The position numbers were made by a program, and so were the translations under genes. Positions 34,780-46,735 of a DNA stretch of 64,000 nt are shown here, piece after piece. This stretch comes from Hydractinia symbiolongicarpus (Eukaryota > Cnidaria > Hydrozoa > Anthoathecata > Hydractiniidae). A model generated the notes under the pieces. The model searched no databases. It was not told the DNA's origin and saw nothing but the letters and a program-made list of their open reading frames with translations. The stretch spans positions 15,387,001 to 15,451,000 of the forward strand of contig NC_079885.1 in the NCBI RefSeq assembly GCF_029227915.1, given 5' to 3'. Each line of letters opens with the position of its first letter. The stretch's first letter is position 1.

Positions 34780-35229
34780 ATTGACTTTTTCACGTTACAT
34801 CATTTATCATTACGACTGTGACGTATCTTTTTTACGCAATAGCCGCTGAGTAAATCAAGTAAGGGACGTGATTAGAAGATGCTTTCCCTTCAAAACGGCT
34901 ACAATCTTGCTGCAATAAATGCGCCACGTCGCAAATAAATGGATTACGAGCGTCAGACAAAGAAAATGGCGATGTAGTTAATTTGCTAATTAACTTTGTC
35001 ATATGAAAATTAAGTCTGAAAGCACCCTAGATTTCCTTCGTTGGAACTTTTTACCGGAAATCTTAAAGCGCATGGTTGTCGTAAAGAATCGATAGCGCTT
35101 GAAATGAGCTTTAAAATGCACATAAACACGACCTATTTCGGATGATCCAGTCAAGAAATATGACCTTTAAATTTTAAACCATTTTCGATGTAATGTGCTA
35201 ATAAATCGTAGATATCTGCCCGTTTGTTT

Positions 35230-35348
35230 GTCTACGACCATACCACGATGAACACACCTGTTCTCGTCCGATCACGGAAGTTAAGAATCCTCGGGCCGAG
35301 ATAGTACTTGGATGGGGGACCGCCTGGGAACTCCCGGTGTCGTAGGCT
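35230..35348 (+). rRNA. 5S rRNA: 5S rRNA, copy 63 (C57A+G61C+G70A)
   Basis: Same three changes as its twin, copy 58. The spacer after it is lengthened to 627 bp by an internal partial duplication. Confidence 0.91.
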
Positions 35349-35975
35349 ATTGACTTTTTCACGTTGCATTATTTATCATTACGACTGTGACGTATCTTTT
35401 TTACGAAATAGCCGCTGAGTAAATCAAGAAAGAGACATGATTAGAAGTTGCTTTCCCTTTAAAGCGGCTACGATCTGGCAGCAATAAATGCGCCAAGTCG
35501 CAAATAAATGGATTACGAGCGTCAGACAAAGAAAATGGCGATGTAGTAACTTTGCTAATTAACTTTGTCATATGAAAATTAAGTCGGAAAGCACCCTAGA
35601 TTTCCTTCGTTGGAACTTTTTACCGGAAATCATAAAGCGCATTATTGTTGTCAAGAATCGATAGCGCTTAGAAAGAGCTGTCAAACGCACATAAACACAA
35701 CCTATTTCGAATGATCCAGTCAAGAAATATGACCTTTAAATTTGTCATATGAAAATTAAGTCTGAAAGCACCCTAGATTTCCTTCGTTGGAACTTTTTAC
35801 CGGAAATCTTAAAGCGCATGGTTGTCGTAATTAATGGATAGCGCTTGAAATGAGCTTTCAAATGCACATAAACACGACCTATTTCGGATGATCCAGTCAA
35901 GAAATATGACCTTTAAAGTTTAAACCATTTTCGATGTAATGTGCTAATAAATCGTAGATATCTGCCCGTTTGTTT
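35349..35975 (+). other. Lengthened chimeric spacer after copy 63 (627 bp)
   Basis: The spacer runs normally to GACCTTTAAATTTG near 35731-35744. It then jumps back to TTTGTCATATG, a point 177 bp earlier in the unit, and runs through again to copy 64. The upstream part is of the AAGAATCGATAG form and the second pass of the AATTAATGG form, so two different units were joined. Shared TTTG is the likely joint. Confidence 0.9.
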
Positions 35976-36094
35976 GTCTACGACCATACCACGATGAACA
36001 CACCTGTTCTCGTCCGATCACGGAAGTTAAGCATCGTCGGGCTAGGATAGTACTTGGATGGGGGACCGCCTGGGAACTCCCGGTGTCGTAGGCT
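35976..36094 (+). rRNA. 5S rRNA: 5S rRNA, copy 64 (C68T+G69A class)
   Basis: Carries C68T and G69A. Terminator is T6. It lies between two rearranged spacers. Confidence 0.95.
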
Positions 36095-36772
36095 ATTGAC
36101 TTTTTTACGTTACATTATTTATCATTACGACTGTGACGTATCTTTTTTACGCAATAGCCCCTGAGTAAATCAAGTAAGGGACGTGATTAGAAGATGCTTT
36201 CCCTTCAAAAAGGCTACAATCTTGCTGCAATAAATGCGCCACGTCGCAAATAAATGGATTACGAGCGTCAGACAAAGAAAATGGCGATGTAGTTACTTTG
36301 CTAATTAACTTTGTCATATGAAAATTAAATCTGAAAGCACCCCAGATTTCCTTCGTTGGAACTTTTTACCGGAAATCTTAAAGCGCATGGTTGTCGTAAA
36401 GAATCGATAGCGCTTGAAATGAGCTTTCAAATGCACATAAACACGACCTATTTCGGATGATCCAGTCAATAAATATGACCTAATAAATATGAGCGTCAGA
36501 CAAAGAAAATGGCGATGTAGTTACTTTGCTAATTAACTTTGTCATATGAAAATTAAATCTGAAAGCACCCCAGATTTCCTTCGTTGGAACTTTTTACCGG
36601 AAATCTTAAAGCGCATGGTTGTCGTAAAGAATCGATAGCGCTTGAAATGAGCTTTCAAATGCACATAAACACGACCTATTTCGGATGATCCAGTCAATAA
36701 ATATGACCTTTAAAGTTTAAACAATTTTCGATGTAATGTGCTAATAAACCGTAGATATCTGCCCGTTTGTTT
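36095..36772 (+). other. Lengthened spacer with filler joint after copy 64 (678 bp)
   Basis: At 36469-36493 the spacer shows AATAAATATGA twice, 14 bp apart. It then enters GCGTCAGAC, 228 bp earlier in the unit order, and repeats the rest of the spacer. Both passes have the same marks (CCCCAGATTT, CAGTCAATAAATATG), so the duplication was within one unit or between near-identical units. Confidence 0.88.
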
Positions 36773-36891
36773 GTCTACGACCATACCACGATGAACACAC
36801 CTGTTCTCGTCCGATCACGGAAGTTAAGCATCGTCGGGCCGGGATAGTACTTGGATGGGGGACCGCCTGGGAACTCCCGGTGTCGTAGGCT
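36773..36891 (+). rRNA. 5S rRNA: 5S rRNA, copy 65
   Basis: Consensus sequence with the upstream TAATAAACC mark. It follows the longest spacer of the window (678 bp). Confidence 0.98.
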
Positions 36892-37340
36892 ATTGACTTT
36901 TTCACGTTACATTATTTATCATTACGACTGTGACGTATCTTTTTTACGCAATAGCGCTGAGTAAATCAAGTAAGGGACGTGATTAGAAGATGCTTTCCCT
37001 TCAAAACGGCTACAATCTTGCTGCAATAAATGCGCCACGTCGCAAATAAATGGATTACGAGCGTCAGACAAAGAAAATGGCGATGTAGTTAATTTGCTAA
37101 TTAACTTTGTCATATGAAAATTAAGTCTGAAAGCACCCTAGATTTCCTTCGTTGGAACTTTTTACCGGAAATCTTAAAGCGCATGGTTGTCGTAAAGAAT
37201 CGATAGCGCTTGAAATGAGCTTTAAAATGCACATAAACACGACCTATTTCGGATGATCCAGTCAAGAAATATGACCTTTAAATTTTAAACCATTTTCGAT
37301 GTAATGTGCTAATAAATCGTAGATATCTGCCCGTTTGTTT

Positions 37341-37459
37341 GTCTACGACCATACCACGATGAACACACCTGTTCTCGTCCGATCACGGAAGTTAAGAATC
37401 CTCGGGCCGAGATAGTACTTGGATGGGGGACCGCCTGGGAACTCCCGGTGTCGTAGGCT
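37341..37459 (+). rRNA. 5S rRNA: 5S rRNA, copy 66 (C57A+G61C+G70A)
   Basis: Repeat of copy 63 at +2111, including the rearranged spacer after it. Confidence 0.91.
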
Positions 37460-38086
37460 ATTGACTTTTTCACGTTGCATTATTTATCATTACGACTGTG
37501 ACGTATCTTTTTTACGAAATAGCCGCTGAGTAAATCAAGAAAGAGACATGATTAGAAGTTGCTTTCCCTTTAAAGCGGCTACGATCTGGCAGCAATAAAT
37601 GCGCCAAGTCGCAAATAAATGGATTACGAGCGTCAGACAAAGAAAATGGCGATGTAGTAACTTTGCTAATTAACTTTGTCATATGAAAATTAAGTCGGAA
37701 AGCACCCTAGATTTCCTTCGTTGGAACTTTTTACCGGAAATCATAAAGCGCATTATTGTTGTCAAGAATCGATAGCGCTTAGAAAGAGCTGTCAAACGCA
37801 CATAAACACAACCTATTTCGAATGATCCAGTCAAGAAATATGACCTTTAAATTTGTCATATGAAAATTAAGTCTGAAAGCACCCTAGATTTCCTTCGTTG
37901 GAACTTTTTACCGGAAATCTTAAAGCGCATGGTTGTCGTAATTAATGGATAGCGCTTGAAATGAGCTTTCAAATGCACATAAACACGACCTATTTCGGAT
38001 GATCCAGTCAAGAAATATGACCTTTAAAGTTTAAACCATTTTCGATGTAATGTGCTAATAAATCGTAGATATCTGCCCGTTTGTTT
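37460..38086 (+). other. Lengthened chimeric spacer after copy 66 (627 bp)
   Basis: Same joint as in the spacer after copy 63 (here at 37852-37855), exactly 2111 bp away. It was copied with its surroundings. The second rearrangement (36469-36493) is absent after copy 67. Confidence 0.9.
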
Positions 38087-38205
38087 GTCTACGACCATAC
38101 CACGATGAACACACCTGTTCTCGTCCGATCACGGAAGTTAAGCATCGTCGGGCTAGGATAGTACTTGGATGGGGGACCGCCTGGGAACTCCCGGTGTCGT
38201 AGGCT
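38087..38205 (+). rRNA. 5S rRNA: 5S rRNA, copy 67 (C68T+G69A class)
   Basis: Carries C68T and G69A. Repeat of copy 64; terminator is T6. Confidence 0.95.
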
Positions 38206-38655
38206 ATTGACTTTTTTACGTTACATTATTTATCATTACGACTGTGACGTATCTTTTTTACGCAATAGCCCCTGAGTAAATCAAGTAAGGGACGTGATTA
38301 GAAGATGCTTTCCCTTCAAAAAGGCTACAATCTTGCTGCAATAAATGCGCCACGTCGCAAATAAATGGATTACGAGCGTCAGACAAAGAAAATGGCGATG
38401 TAGTTACTTTGCTAATTAACTTTGTCATATGAAAATTAAATCTGAAAGCACCCCAGATTTCCTTCGTTGGAACTTTTTACCGGAAATCTTAAAGCGCATG
38501 GTTGTCGTAAAGAATCGATAGCGCTTGAAATGAGCTTTCAAATGCACATAAACACGACCTATTTCGGATGATCCAGTCAATAAATATGACCTTTAAAGTT
38601 TAAACAATTTTCGATGTAATGTGCTAATAAACCGTAGATATCTGCCCGTTTGTTT

Positions 38656-38774
38656 GTCTACGACCATACCACGATGAACACACCTGTTCTCGTCCGATCA
38701 CGGAAGTTAAGCATCGTCGGGCCGGGATAGTACTTGGATGGGGGACCGCCTGGGAACTCCCGGTGTCGTAGGCT
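38656..38774 (+). rRNA. 5S rRNA: 5S rRNA, copy 68
   Basis: Consensus sequence with the upstream TAATAAACC mark. Confidence 0.98.
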
Positions 38775-39223
38775 ATTGACTTTTTCACGTTACATTATTT
38801 ATCATTACGACTGTGACGTATCTTTTTTACGCAATAGCGCTGAGTAAATCAAGTAAGGGACGTTATTTGAAGTTTCTTTCCCTTCAAAGCGGCTACGATC
38901 TGGCTGCAATAAATGCGCCACGTCGCAAATCAATGGATTACGAGCGTCAGACAAAGAAAATGGCGATGTAGTTAATTTGCTAATTAACTTTGTCATATGA
39001 AAATTAAGTCTGCAAGTACCCTAGATTGCCTTCGTTGGAACTTTTTACCGGAAATCATAAAGCGCATTATTGTTGTCCAGAATCGATAGCGCTTAAAAAG
39101 AGCTGTCAAACGCACATAAACACGACCTATTTCGAATGATCCAGTCAAGAAATAAGACCTTTAAAGTTTGAACCATTTTCGATGTAATGTGCTAATAAAT
39201 CGTAGATATCTGCCCGTTTGTTT

Positions 39224-39342
39224 GTCTACGACCATACCACGATGAACACACCTGTTCTCGTCCGATCACGGAAGTTAAGAATCCTCGGGCCGGGATAGTA
39301 CTTGGATGGGGGACCGCCTGGGAACTCCCGGTGTCGTAGGCT
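39224..39342 (+). rRNA. 5S rRNA: 5S rRNA, copy 69 (C57A+G61C class)
   Basis: Carries C57A and G61C, without G70A. Confidence 0.93.
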
Positions 39343-39792
39343 ATTGACTTTTTCACGTTACATTATTTATCATTACGACTGTGACGTATCTTTTTTACGA
39401 AATAGCCGCTGAGTAAATCAAGAAAGAGACATGATTAGAAGTTGCTTTCCCTTCAAAACGGCTACGATCTGGCAGCAATAAATGCGTCAAGTCGCAAATG
39501 AATGGATTACGAGCGTCAGAAAAAGAAAATGGCGATGTAGTAACTTTGCTAATTAACTTTGTCATATGAAAATTAAGTCGGAAAGCACCCTAGATTTCCT
39601 TCGTTGGAACTTTTTACCGGAAATCATAAAGCGCATTATTGTTCTCAAGAATCGATAGCGCTTAAAAAGAGCTGTCAAACGCACATAAACACGACCTATT
39701 TCGAATGATCCAGTCAAGAAATATGACCTTTAAAGTTTAAACCATTTTCGATGTAATGTGCTAATAAATCGTAGATATCTGCCCGTTTGTTT

Positions 39793-39911
39793 GTCTACGA
39801 CCATACCACGATGAACACACCTGTTCTCGTCCGATCACGGAAGTTAAGCATCGTCGGGCCAGGATAGTACTTGGATGGGGGTCCGCCTGGGAACTCCCGG
39901 TGTCGTAGGCT
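39793..39911 (+). rRNA. 5S rRNA: 5S rRNA, copy 70 (G69A class)
   Basis: Carries G69A and a private A90T in the C-box. Its twin, copy 81, lacks A90T. Confidence 0.94.
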
Positions 39912-40361
39912 ATTGACTTTTTCATGTTACATCATTTATCATTACGACTGTGACGTATCTTTTTTACGCAATAGCCGCTGAGTAAATCAAGTAAGGGACG
40001 TGATTAGAAGATGCTTTCCCTTCAAAACGGGTACAATCTTGCTGCAATAAATGCGCCACGTCGCAAATAAATGGATTACGAGCGTCAGACAAAGAAAATG
40101 GCGATGTAGTTACTTTGCTAATTAACTTTGTCATATGAAAATTAAGTCTGAAAGCACCCTAGATTTCCTTCGTTGAAACTTTTTACCGGAAATCTTAAAG
40201 CGCATGGTTGTCGTAATTAATGGATAGCGCTTGAAATGAGCTTTCAAATGCACATAAACACGACCTATTTCGGATGATCCAGTCAAGAAATATGACCTTT
40301 AAAGTTTAAACCATTTTCGATGTAATGTGCTAATAAATCGTAGATATCTGCCCGTTTGTTT

Positions 40362-40480
40362 GTTTACGACCATACCACGATGAACACACCTGTTCTCGTC
40401 CGATCACGGAAGTTAAGCATCGTCGGGCCGGGATAGTACTTGGATGGGGGACCGCCTGGGAACTCCCGGTGTCGTAGGCT
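40362..40480 (+). rRNA. 5S rRNA: 5S rRNA, copy 71 (C3T class)
   Basis: Only C3T. Confidence 0.97.
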
Positions 40481-40930
40481 ATTGACTTTTTCACGTTACA
40501 TTATTTATCATTACGACTGTGACGTATCTTTTTTACGAAATAGCCGCTGAGTAAATCAAGAAAGAGACATGATTAGAAGTTGCTTTCCCTTCAAAACGGC
40601 TACGATCTGGCAGCAATAAATGCGCCAAGTCGCAAATGAATGGATTACGAGCGTCAGACAAAGAAAATGGCGATGTAGTTAATTTGCTAATTAACTTTGT
40701 CATATGAAAATTAAGTCTGAAAGCACCCTAGATTTCCTTCGTTGGAACTTTTTACCGGAAATCTTAAAGCGCATGGTTGTCGTAATTAATGGATAGCGCT
40801 TGAAATGAGCTTTCAAATTCACATAAACACGACCTATTTCGGATGATCCAGTCAAGAAATATGACCTTTAAAGTTTAAACCATTTTCGATGTAATGTGCT
40901 AATAAATCGTAGATATCTGCCCGTTTGTTT

Positions 40931-41049
40931 GTTTACGACCATACCACGATGAACACACCTGTTCTCGTCCGATCACGGAAGTTAAGCATCGTCGGGCCGG
41001 GATAGTACTTGGATGGGGGACCGCCTGGGAACTCCCGGTGTCGTAGGCT
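40931..41049 (+). rRNA. 5S rRNA: 5S rRNA, copy 72 (C3T class)
   Basis: Only C3T. The spacer after it has lost two A (GCTTAAAGAGC), as has that after copy 83. Confidence 0.97.
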
Positions 41050-41497
41050 ATTGACTTTTTCACGTTACATTATTTATCATTACGACTGTGACGTATCTTT
41101 TTTACGAAATAGCCGCTGAGTAAATCAAGAAAGAGACATGATTAGAAGTTGCTTTCCCTTCAAAACGGCTACGATCTGGCAGCAATAAATGCGCCAAGTC
41201 GCAAATGAATGGATTACGAGCGTCAGAAAAAGAAAATGGCGATGTAGTAACTTTGCTAATTAACTTTGTCATATGAAAATTAAGTCGGAAAGCACCCTAG
41301 ATTTCCTTCGTTGGAACTTTTTACCGGAAATCATAAAGCGCATTATTGTTGTCAAGAATCGATAGCGCTTAAAGAGCTGTCAAACGCACATAAACACGAC
41401 CTATTTCGAATGATCCAGTCAAGAAATATGACCTTTAAAGTTTGAACCATTTTCGATGTAATGTGCTAATAAATCGTAGATATCTGCCCGTTTGTTT

Positions 41498-41616
41498 GTC
41501 TACGACCATACCACGATGAACACACCTGTTCTCGTCCGATCACGGAAGTTAAGCATCGTCGGGCCGGGATAGTACTTGGATGGGGGACCGCCTGGGAACT
41601 CCCGGTGTCGTAGGCT
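41498..41616 (+). rRNA. 5S rRNA: 5S rRNA, copy 73
   Basis: Consensus sequence. Confidence 0.98.
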
Positions 41617-42066
41617 ATTGACTTTTTCACGTTACATCATTTATCATTACGACTGTGACGTATCTTTTTTACGCAATAGCCGCTGAGTAAATCAAGTAAG
41701 GGACGTGATTAGAAGATGCTTTCCCTTCAAAACGGCTACAATCTTGCTGCAATAAATGCGCCACGTCGCAAATAAATGGATTACGAGCGTCAGACAAAGA
41801 AAATGGCGATGTAGTTAATTTGCTAATTAACTTTGTCATATGAAAATTAAGTCTGAAAGCACCCTAGATTTCCTTCGTTGGAACTTTTTACCGGAAATCT
41901 TAAAGCGCATGGTTGTCGTAAAGAATCGATAGCGCTTGAAATGAGCTTTAAAATGCACATAAACACGACCTATTTCGGATGATCCAGTCAAGAAATATGA
42001 CCTTTAAAGTTTAAACCATTTTCGATGTAATGTGCTAATAAATCGTAGATATCTGCCCGTTTGTTT

Positions 42067-42185
42067 GTCTACGACCATACCACGATGAACACACCTGTTC
42101 TCGTCCGATCACGGAAGTTAAGAATCCTCGGGCCGAGATAGTACTTGGATGGGGGACCGCCTGGGAACTCCCGGTGTCGTAGGCT
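42067..42185 (+). rRNA. 5S rRNA: 5S rRNA, copy 74 (C57A+G61C+G70A)
   Basis: Three broken pairs as in copy 58. Terminator is T6. Confidence 0.91.
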
Positions 42186-42635
42186 ATTGACTTTTTTACG
42201 TTGCATTATTTATCATTACGACTGTGACGTATCTTTTTTACGAAATAGCCGCTGAGTAAATCAAGAAAGAGACATGATTAGAAGTTGCTTTCCCTTTAAA
42301 GCGGCTACGATCTGGCAGCAATAAATGCGCCAAGTCGCAAATGAATGGATTACGAGCGTCAGACAAAGAAAATGGCGATGTAGTAACTTTGCTAATTAAC
42401 TTTGTCATGTGAAAATTAAGTCGGAAAGCACCCTAGATTTCCTTCGTTGGAACTTTTTACCGGAAATCATAAAGCGCATTATTGTTGTCAAGAATCGATA
42501 GCGCTTAGAAAGAGCTGTCAAACGCACATAAACACAACCTATTTCGAATGATCCAGTCAAGAAATATGACCTTTAAAGTTTGAACCATTTTCGATGTAAT
42601 GTGCTAATAAATCGTAGATATCTGCCCGTTTGTTT

Positions 42636-42754
42636 GTCTACGACCATGCCACGATGAACACACCTGTTCTCGTCCGATCACGGAAGTTAAGCATCGTCGG
42701 GCCGGGATAGTACTTGGATGGGGGACCGCCTGGGAACTCCCGGTGTCGTAGGCT
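42636..42754 (+). rRNA. 5S rRNA: 5S rRNA, copy 75
   Basis: Carries A13G, shared only with copy 77. The flank GATTTTTT lengthens the terminator to T6. Confidence 0.95.
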
Positions 42755-43204
42755 ATTGATTTTTTCACGTTACATTATTTATCATTACGACTGTGACGTA
42801 TCTTTTTTACGAAATAGCCGCTGAGTAAATCAAGTAAGGGACGTGATTAAAAGATGCTTTCCCTTCAAAACGGCTACAATCTTGCTGCAATAAATGCGCC
42901 ACGTCGCAAATAAATGGATTACGAGCGTCAGACAAAGAAAATGGCGATGTAGTTACTTTGCTAATTAACTTTGTCATATGAAAATTAAGTCTGAAAGCAC
43001 CCTAGATTTCCTTCGTTGGAACTTTTTACCGGAAATCTTAAAGCGCATGGTTGTCGTAAAGAATCGATAGCGCTTGAAATGAGCTTTAAAATGCACATAA
43101 ACACGACCTATTTCGGATGATCCAGTCAAGAAATATGACCTTTAAAGTTTAAACCATTTTCGATGTAATGTGCTAATAAATCGTAGATATCTGCCCGTTT
43201 GTTT

Positions 43205-43323
43205 GTCTACGACCATACCACGATGAACACACCTGTTCTCGTCCGATCACGGAAGTTAAGAATCCTCGGGCCGAGATAGTACTTGGATGGGGGACCACCT
43301 GGGAACTCCCGGTGTCGTAGGCT
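43205..43323 (+). rRNA. 5S rRNA: 5S rRNA, copy 76 (C57A+G61C+G70A+G93A)
   Basis: Repeat of copy 74 at +1138 with a further G93A in the C-box, giving four differences. Likely weak or inactive. Confidence 0.9.
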
Positions 43324-43773
43324 ATTGACTTTTTCACGTTGCATTATTTATCATTACGACTGTGACGTATCTTTTTTACGAAATAGCCGCTGAGTAAATC
43401 AAGAAAGAGACATGATTAGAAGTTGCTTTCCCTTTAAAGCGGCTACGATCTGGCAGCAATAAATGCGCCAAGTCGCAAATGAATGGATTACGAGCGTCAG
43501 ACAAAGAAAATGGCGATGTAGTAACTTTGCTAATTAACTTTGTCATGTGAAAATTAAGTCGGAAAGCACCCTAGATTTCCTTCGTTGGAACTTTTTACCG
43601 GAAATCATAAAGCGCATTATTGTTGTCAAGAATCGATAGCGCTTAGAAAGAGCTGTCAAACGCACATAAACACAACCTATTTCGAATGATCCAGTCAAGA
43701 AATATGACCTTTAAAGTTTGAACCATTTTCGATGTAATGTGCTAATAAATCGTAGATATCTGCCCGTTTGTTT

Positions 43774-43892
43774 GTCTACGACCATGCCACGATGAACACA
43801 CCTGTTCTCGTCCGATCACGGAAGTTAAGCATCGTCGGGCCGGGATAGTACTTGGATGGGGGACCGCCTGGGAACTCCCGGTGTCGTAGGCT
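43774..43892 (+). rRNA. 5S rRNA: 5S rRNA, copy 77
   Basis: Repeat of copy 75 (A13G, T6 terminator). Confidence 0.95.
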
Positions 43893-44342
43893 ATTGATTT
43901 TTTCACGTTACATTATTTATCATTACGACTGTGACGTATCTTTTTTACGAAATAGCCGCTGAGTAAATCAAGTAAGGGACGTGATTAAAAGATGCTTTCC
44001 CTTCAAAACGGCTACAATCTTGCTGCAATAAATGCGCCACGTCGCAAATAAATGGATTACGAGCGTCAGACAAAGAAAATGGCGATGTAGTTACTTTGCT
44101 AATTAACTTTGTCATATGAAAATTAAGTCTGAAAGCACCCTAGATTTCCTTCGTTGGAACTTTTTACCGGAAATCTTAAAGCGCATGGTTGTCGTAATTA
44201 ATGGATAGCGCTTGAAATGAGCTTTCAAATGCACATAAACACGACCTATTTCGGATGATCCAGTCAAGAAATATGACCTTTAAAGTTTAAACCATTTTCG
44301 ATGTAATGTGCTAATAAATCGTAGATATCTGCCCGTTTGTTT

Positions 44343-44461
44343 GTCTACGACCATACCACGATGAACACACCTGTTCTCGTCCGATCACGGAAGTTAAGCA
44401 TCGTCGGGCTAGGATAGTACTTGGATGGGGGACCGCCTGGGAACTCCCGGTGTCGTAGGCT
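44343..44461 (+). rRNA. 5S rRNA: 5S rRNA, copy 78 (C68T+G69A class)
   Basis: Repeat of copy 67 at +6256; T6 terminator. Confidence 0.95.
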
Positions 44462-44911
44462 ATTGACTTTTTTACGTTACATTATTTATCATTACGACTG
44501 TGACGTATCTTTTTTACGCAATAGCCCCTGAGTAAATCAAGTAAGGGACGTGATTAGAAGATGCTTTCCCTTCAAAAAGGCTACAATCTTGCTGCAATAA
44601 ATGCGCCACGTCGCAAATAAATGGATTACGAGCGTCAGACAAAGAAAATGGCGATGTAGTTACTTTGCTAATTAACTTTGTCATATGAAAATTAAATCTG
44701 AAAGCACCCCAGATTTCCTTCGTTGGAACTTTTTACCGGAAATCTTAAAGCGCATGGTTGTCGTAAAGAATCGATAGCGCTTGAAATGAGCTTTCAAATG
44801 CACATAAACACGACCTATTTCGGATGATCCAGTCAATAAATATGACCTTTAAAGTTTAAACAATTTTCGATGTAATGTGCTAATAAACCGTAGATATCTG
44901 CCCGTTTGTTT

Positions 44912-45030
44912 GTCTACGACCATACCACGATGAACACACCTGTTCTCGTCCGATCACGGAAGTTAAGCATCGTCGGGCCGGGATAGTACTTGGATGGGGG
45001 ACCGCCTGGGAACTCCCGGTGTCGTAGGCT
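44912..45030 (+). rRNA. 5S rRNA: 5S rRNA, copy 79
   Basis: Consensus sequence with the upstream TAATAAACC mark. Repeat of copy 68. Confidence 0.98.
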
Positions 45031-45479
45031 ATTGACTTTTTCACGTTACATTATTTATCATTACGACTGTGACGTATCTTTTTTACGCAATAGCGCTGAG
45101 TACATCAAGTAAGGGACGTTATTTGAAGTTTCTTTCCCTTCAAAGCGGCTACGATCTGGCTGCAATAAATGCGCCACGTCGCAAATCAATGGATTACGAG
45201 CGTCAGACAAAGAAAATGGCGATGTAGTTAATTTGCTAATTAACTTTGTCATATGAAAATTAAGTCTGCAAGTACCCTAGATTGCCTTCGTTGGAACTTT
45301 TTACCGGAAATCATAAAGCGCATTATTGTTGTCCAGAATCGATAGCGCTTAAAAAGAGCTGTCAAACGCACATAAACACGACCTATTTCGAATGATCCAG
45401 TCAAGAAATAAGACCTTTAAAGTTTGAACCATTTTCGATGTAATGTGCTAATAAATCGTAGATATCTGCCCGTTTGTTT

Positions 45480-45598
45480 GTCTACGACCATACCACGATG
45501 AACACACCTGTTCTCGTCCGATCACGGAAGTTAAGAATCCTCGGGCCGGGATAGTACTTGGATGGGGGACCGCCTGGGAACTCCCGGTGTCGTAGGCT
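45480..45598 (+). rRNA. 5S rRNA: 5S rRNA, copy 80 (C57A+G61C class)
   Basis: Carries C57A and G61C. Repeat of copy 69; the spacer after it has lost one A (CAAGAAGAGAC). Confidence 0.93.
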
Positions 45599-46047
45599 AT
45601 TGACTTTTTCACGTTACATTATTTATCATTACGACTGTGACGTATCTTTTTTACGAAATAGCCGCTGAGTAAATCAAGAAGAGACATGATTAGAAGTTGC
45701 TTTCCCTTCAAAACGGCTACGATCTGGCAGCAATAAATGCGTCAAGTCGCAAATGAATGGATTACGAGCGTCAGAAAAAGAAAATGGCGATGTAGTAACT
45801 TTGCTAATTAACTTTGTCATATGAAAATTAAGTCGGAAAGCACCCTAGATTTCCTTCGTTGGAACTTTTTACCGGAAATCATAAAGCGCATTATTGTTCT
45901 CAAGAATCGATAGCGCTTAAAAAGAGCTGTCAAACGCACATAAACACGACCTATTTCGAATGATCCAGTCAAGAAATATGACCTTTAAAGTTTAAACCAT
46001 TTTCGATGTAATGTGCTAATAAATCGTAGATGTCTGCCCGTTTGTTT

Positions 46048-46166
46048 GTCTACGACCATACCACGATGAACACACCTGTTCTCGTCCGATCACGGAAGTT
46101 AAGCATCGTCGGGCCAGGATAGTACTTGGATGGGGGACCGCCTGGGAACTCCCGGTGTCGTAGGCT
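46048..46166 (+). rRNA. 5S rRNA: 5S rRNA, copy 81 (G69A class)
   Basis: Only G69A. The upstream block reads GATGTCTG in place of GATATCTG, a private change. Confidence 0.96.
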
Positions 46167-46616
46167 ATTGACTTTTTCACGTTACATCATTTATCATTAC
46201 GACTGTGACGTATCTTTTTTACGCAATAGCCGCTGAGTAAATCAAGTAAGGGACGTGATTAGAAGATGCTTTCCCTTCAAAACGTGTACAATCTTGCTGC
46301 AATAAATGCGCCACGTCGCAAATAAATGGATTACGAGCGTCAGACAAAGAAAATGGCGATGTAGTTACTTTGCTAATTAACTTTGTCATATGAAAATTAA
46401 GTCTGAAAGCACCCTAGATTTCCTTCGTTGAAACTTTTTACCGGAAATCTTAAAGCGCATGGTTGTCGTAATTAATGGATAGCGCTTGAAATGAGCTTTC
46501 AAATGCACATAAACACGACCTATTTCGGATGATCCAGTCAAGAAATATGACCTTTAAAGTTTAAACCATTTTCGATGTAATGTGCTAATAAATCGTAGAT
46601 ATCTGCCCGTTTGTTT

Positions 46617-46735
46617 GTTTACGACCATACCACGATGAACACACCTGTTCTCGTCCGATCACGGAAGTTAAGCATCGTCGGGCCGGGATAGTACTTGGAT
46701 GGGGGACCGCCTGGGAACTCCCGGTGTCGTAGGCT
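46617..46735 (+). rRNA. 5S rRNA: 5S rRNA, copy 82 (C3T class)
   Basis: Only C3T. Repeat of copy 71. Confidence 0.97.

Larger units (their letters stand above)
30121..35740 (+). repeat. Five-unit tandem duplication, offset 2839 bp (copies 54-58 and 59-63)
   Basis: The offset equals one 563-bp unit plus four of 569. Both blocks begin with the 6-nt-deleted gene and end with the C57A+G61C+G70A gene. Confidence 0.92.
35230..38591 (+). repeat. Duplication, offset 2111 bp (copies 63-64 and 66-67)
   Basis: Includes the chimeric spacer joint at 35741 and 37852. The match stops at the filler joint near 36480, which only the first block has. Confidence 0.9.
42067..44342 (+). repeat. Two-gene tandem duplication, 1138 bp (copies 74-75 and 76-77)
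   Basis: Pairs of C57A+G61C+G70A and A13G genes repeated directly, with T6-type flanks after the A13G genes. Confidence 0.92.

Noticed and set aside
36095-36772. Insertion of foreign DNA in the long spacer
   Set aside because: All of the extra bases can be matched to the same spacer; the only non-templated-looking piece is a short local repeat of AATAAATATGA.
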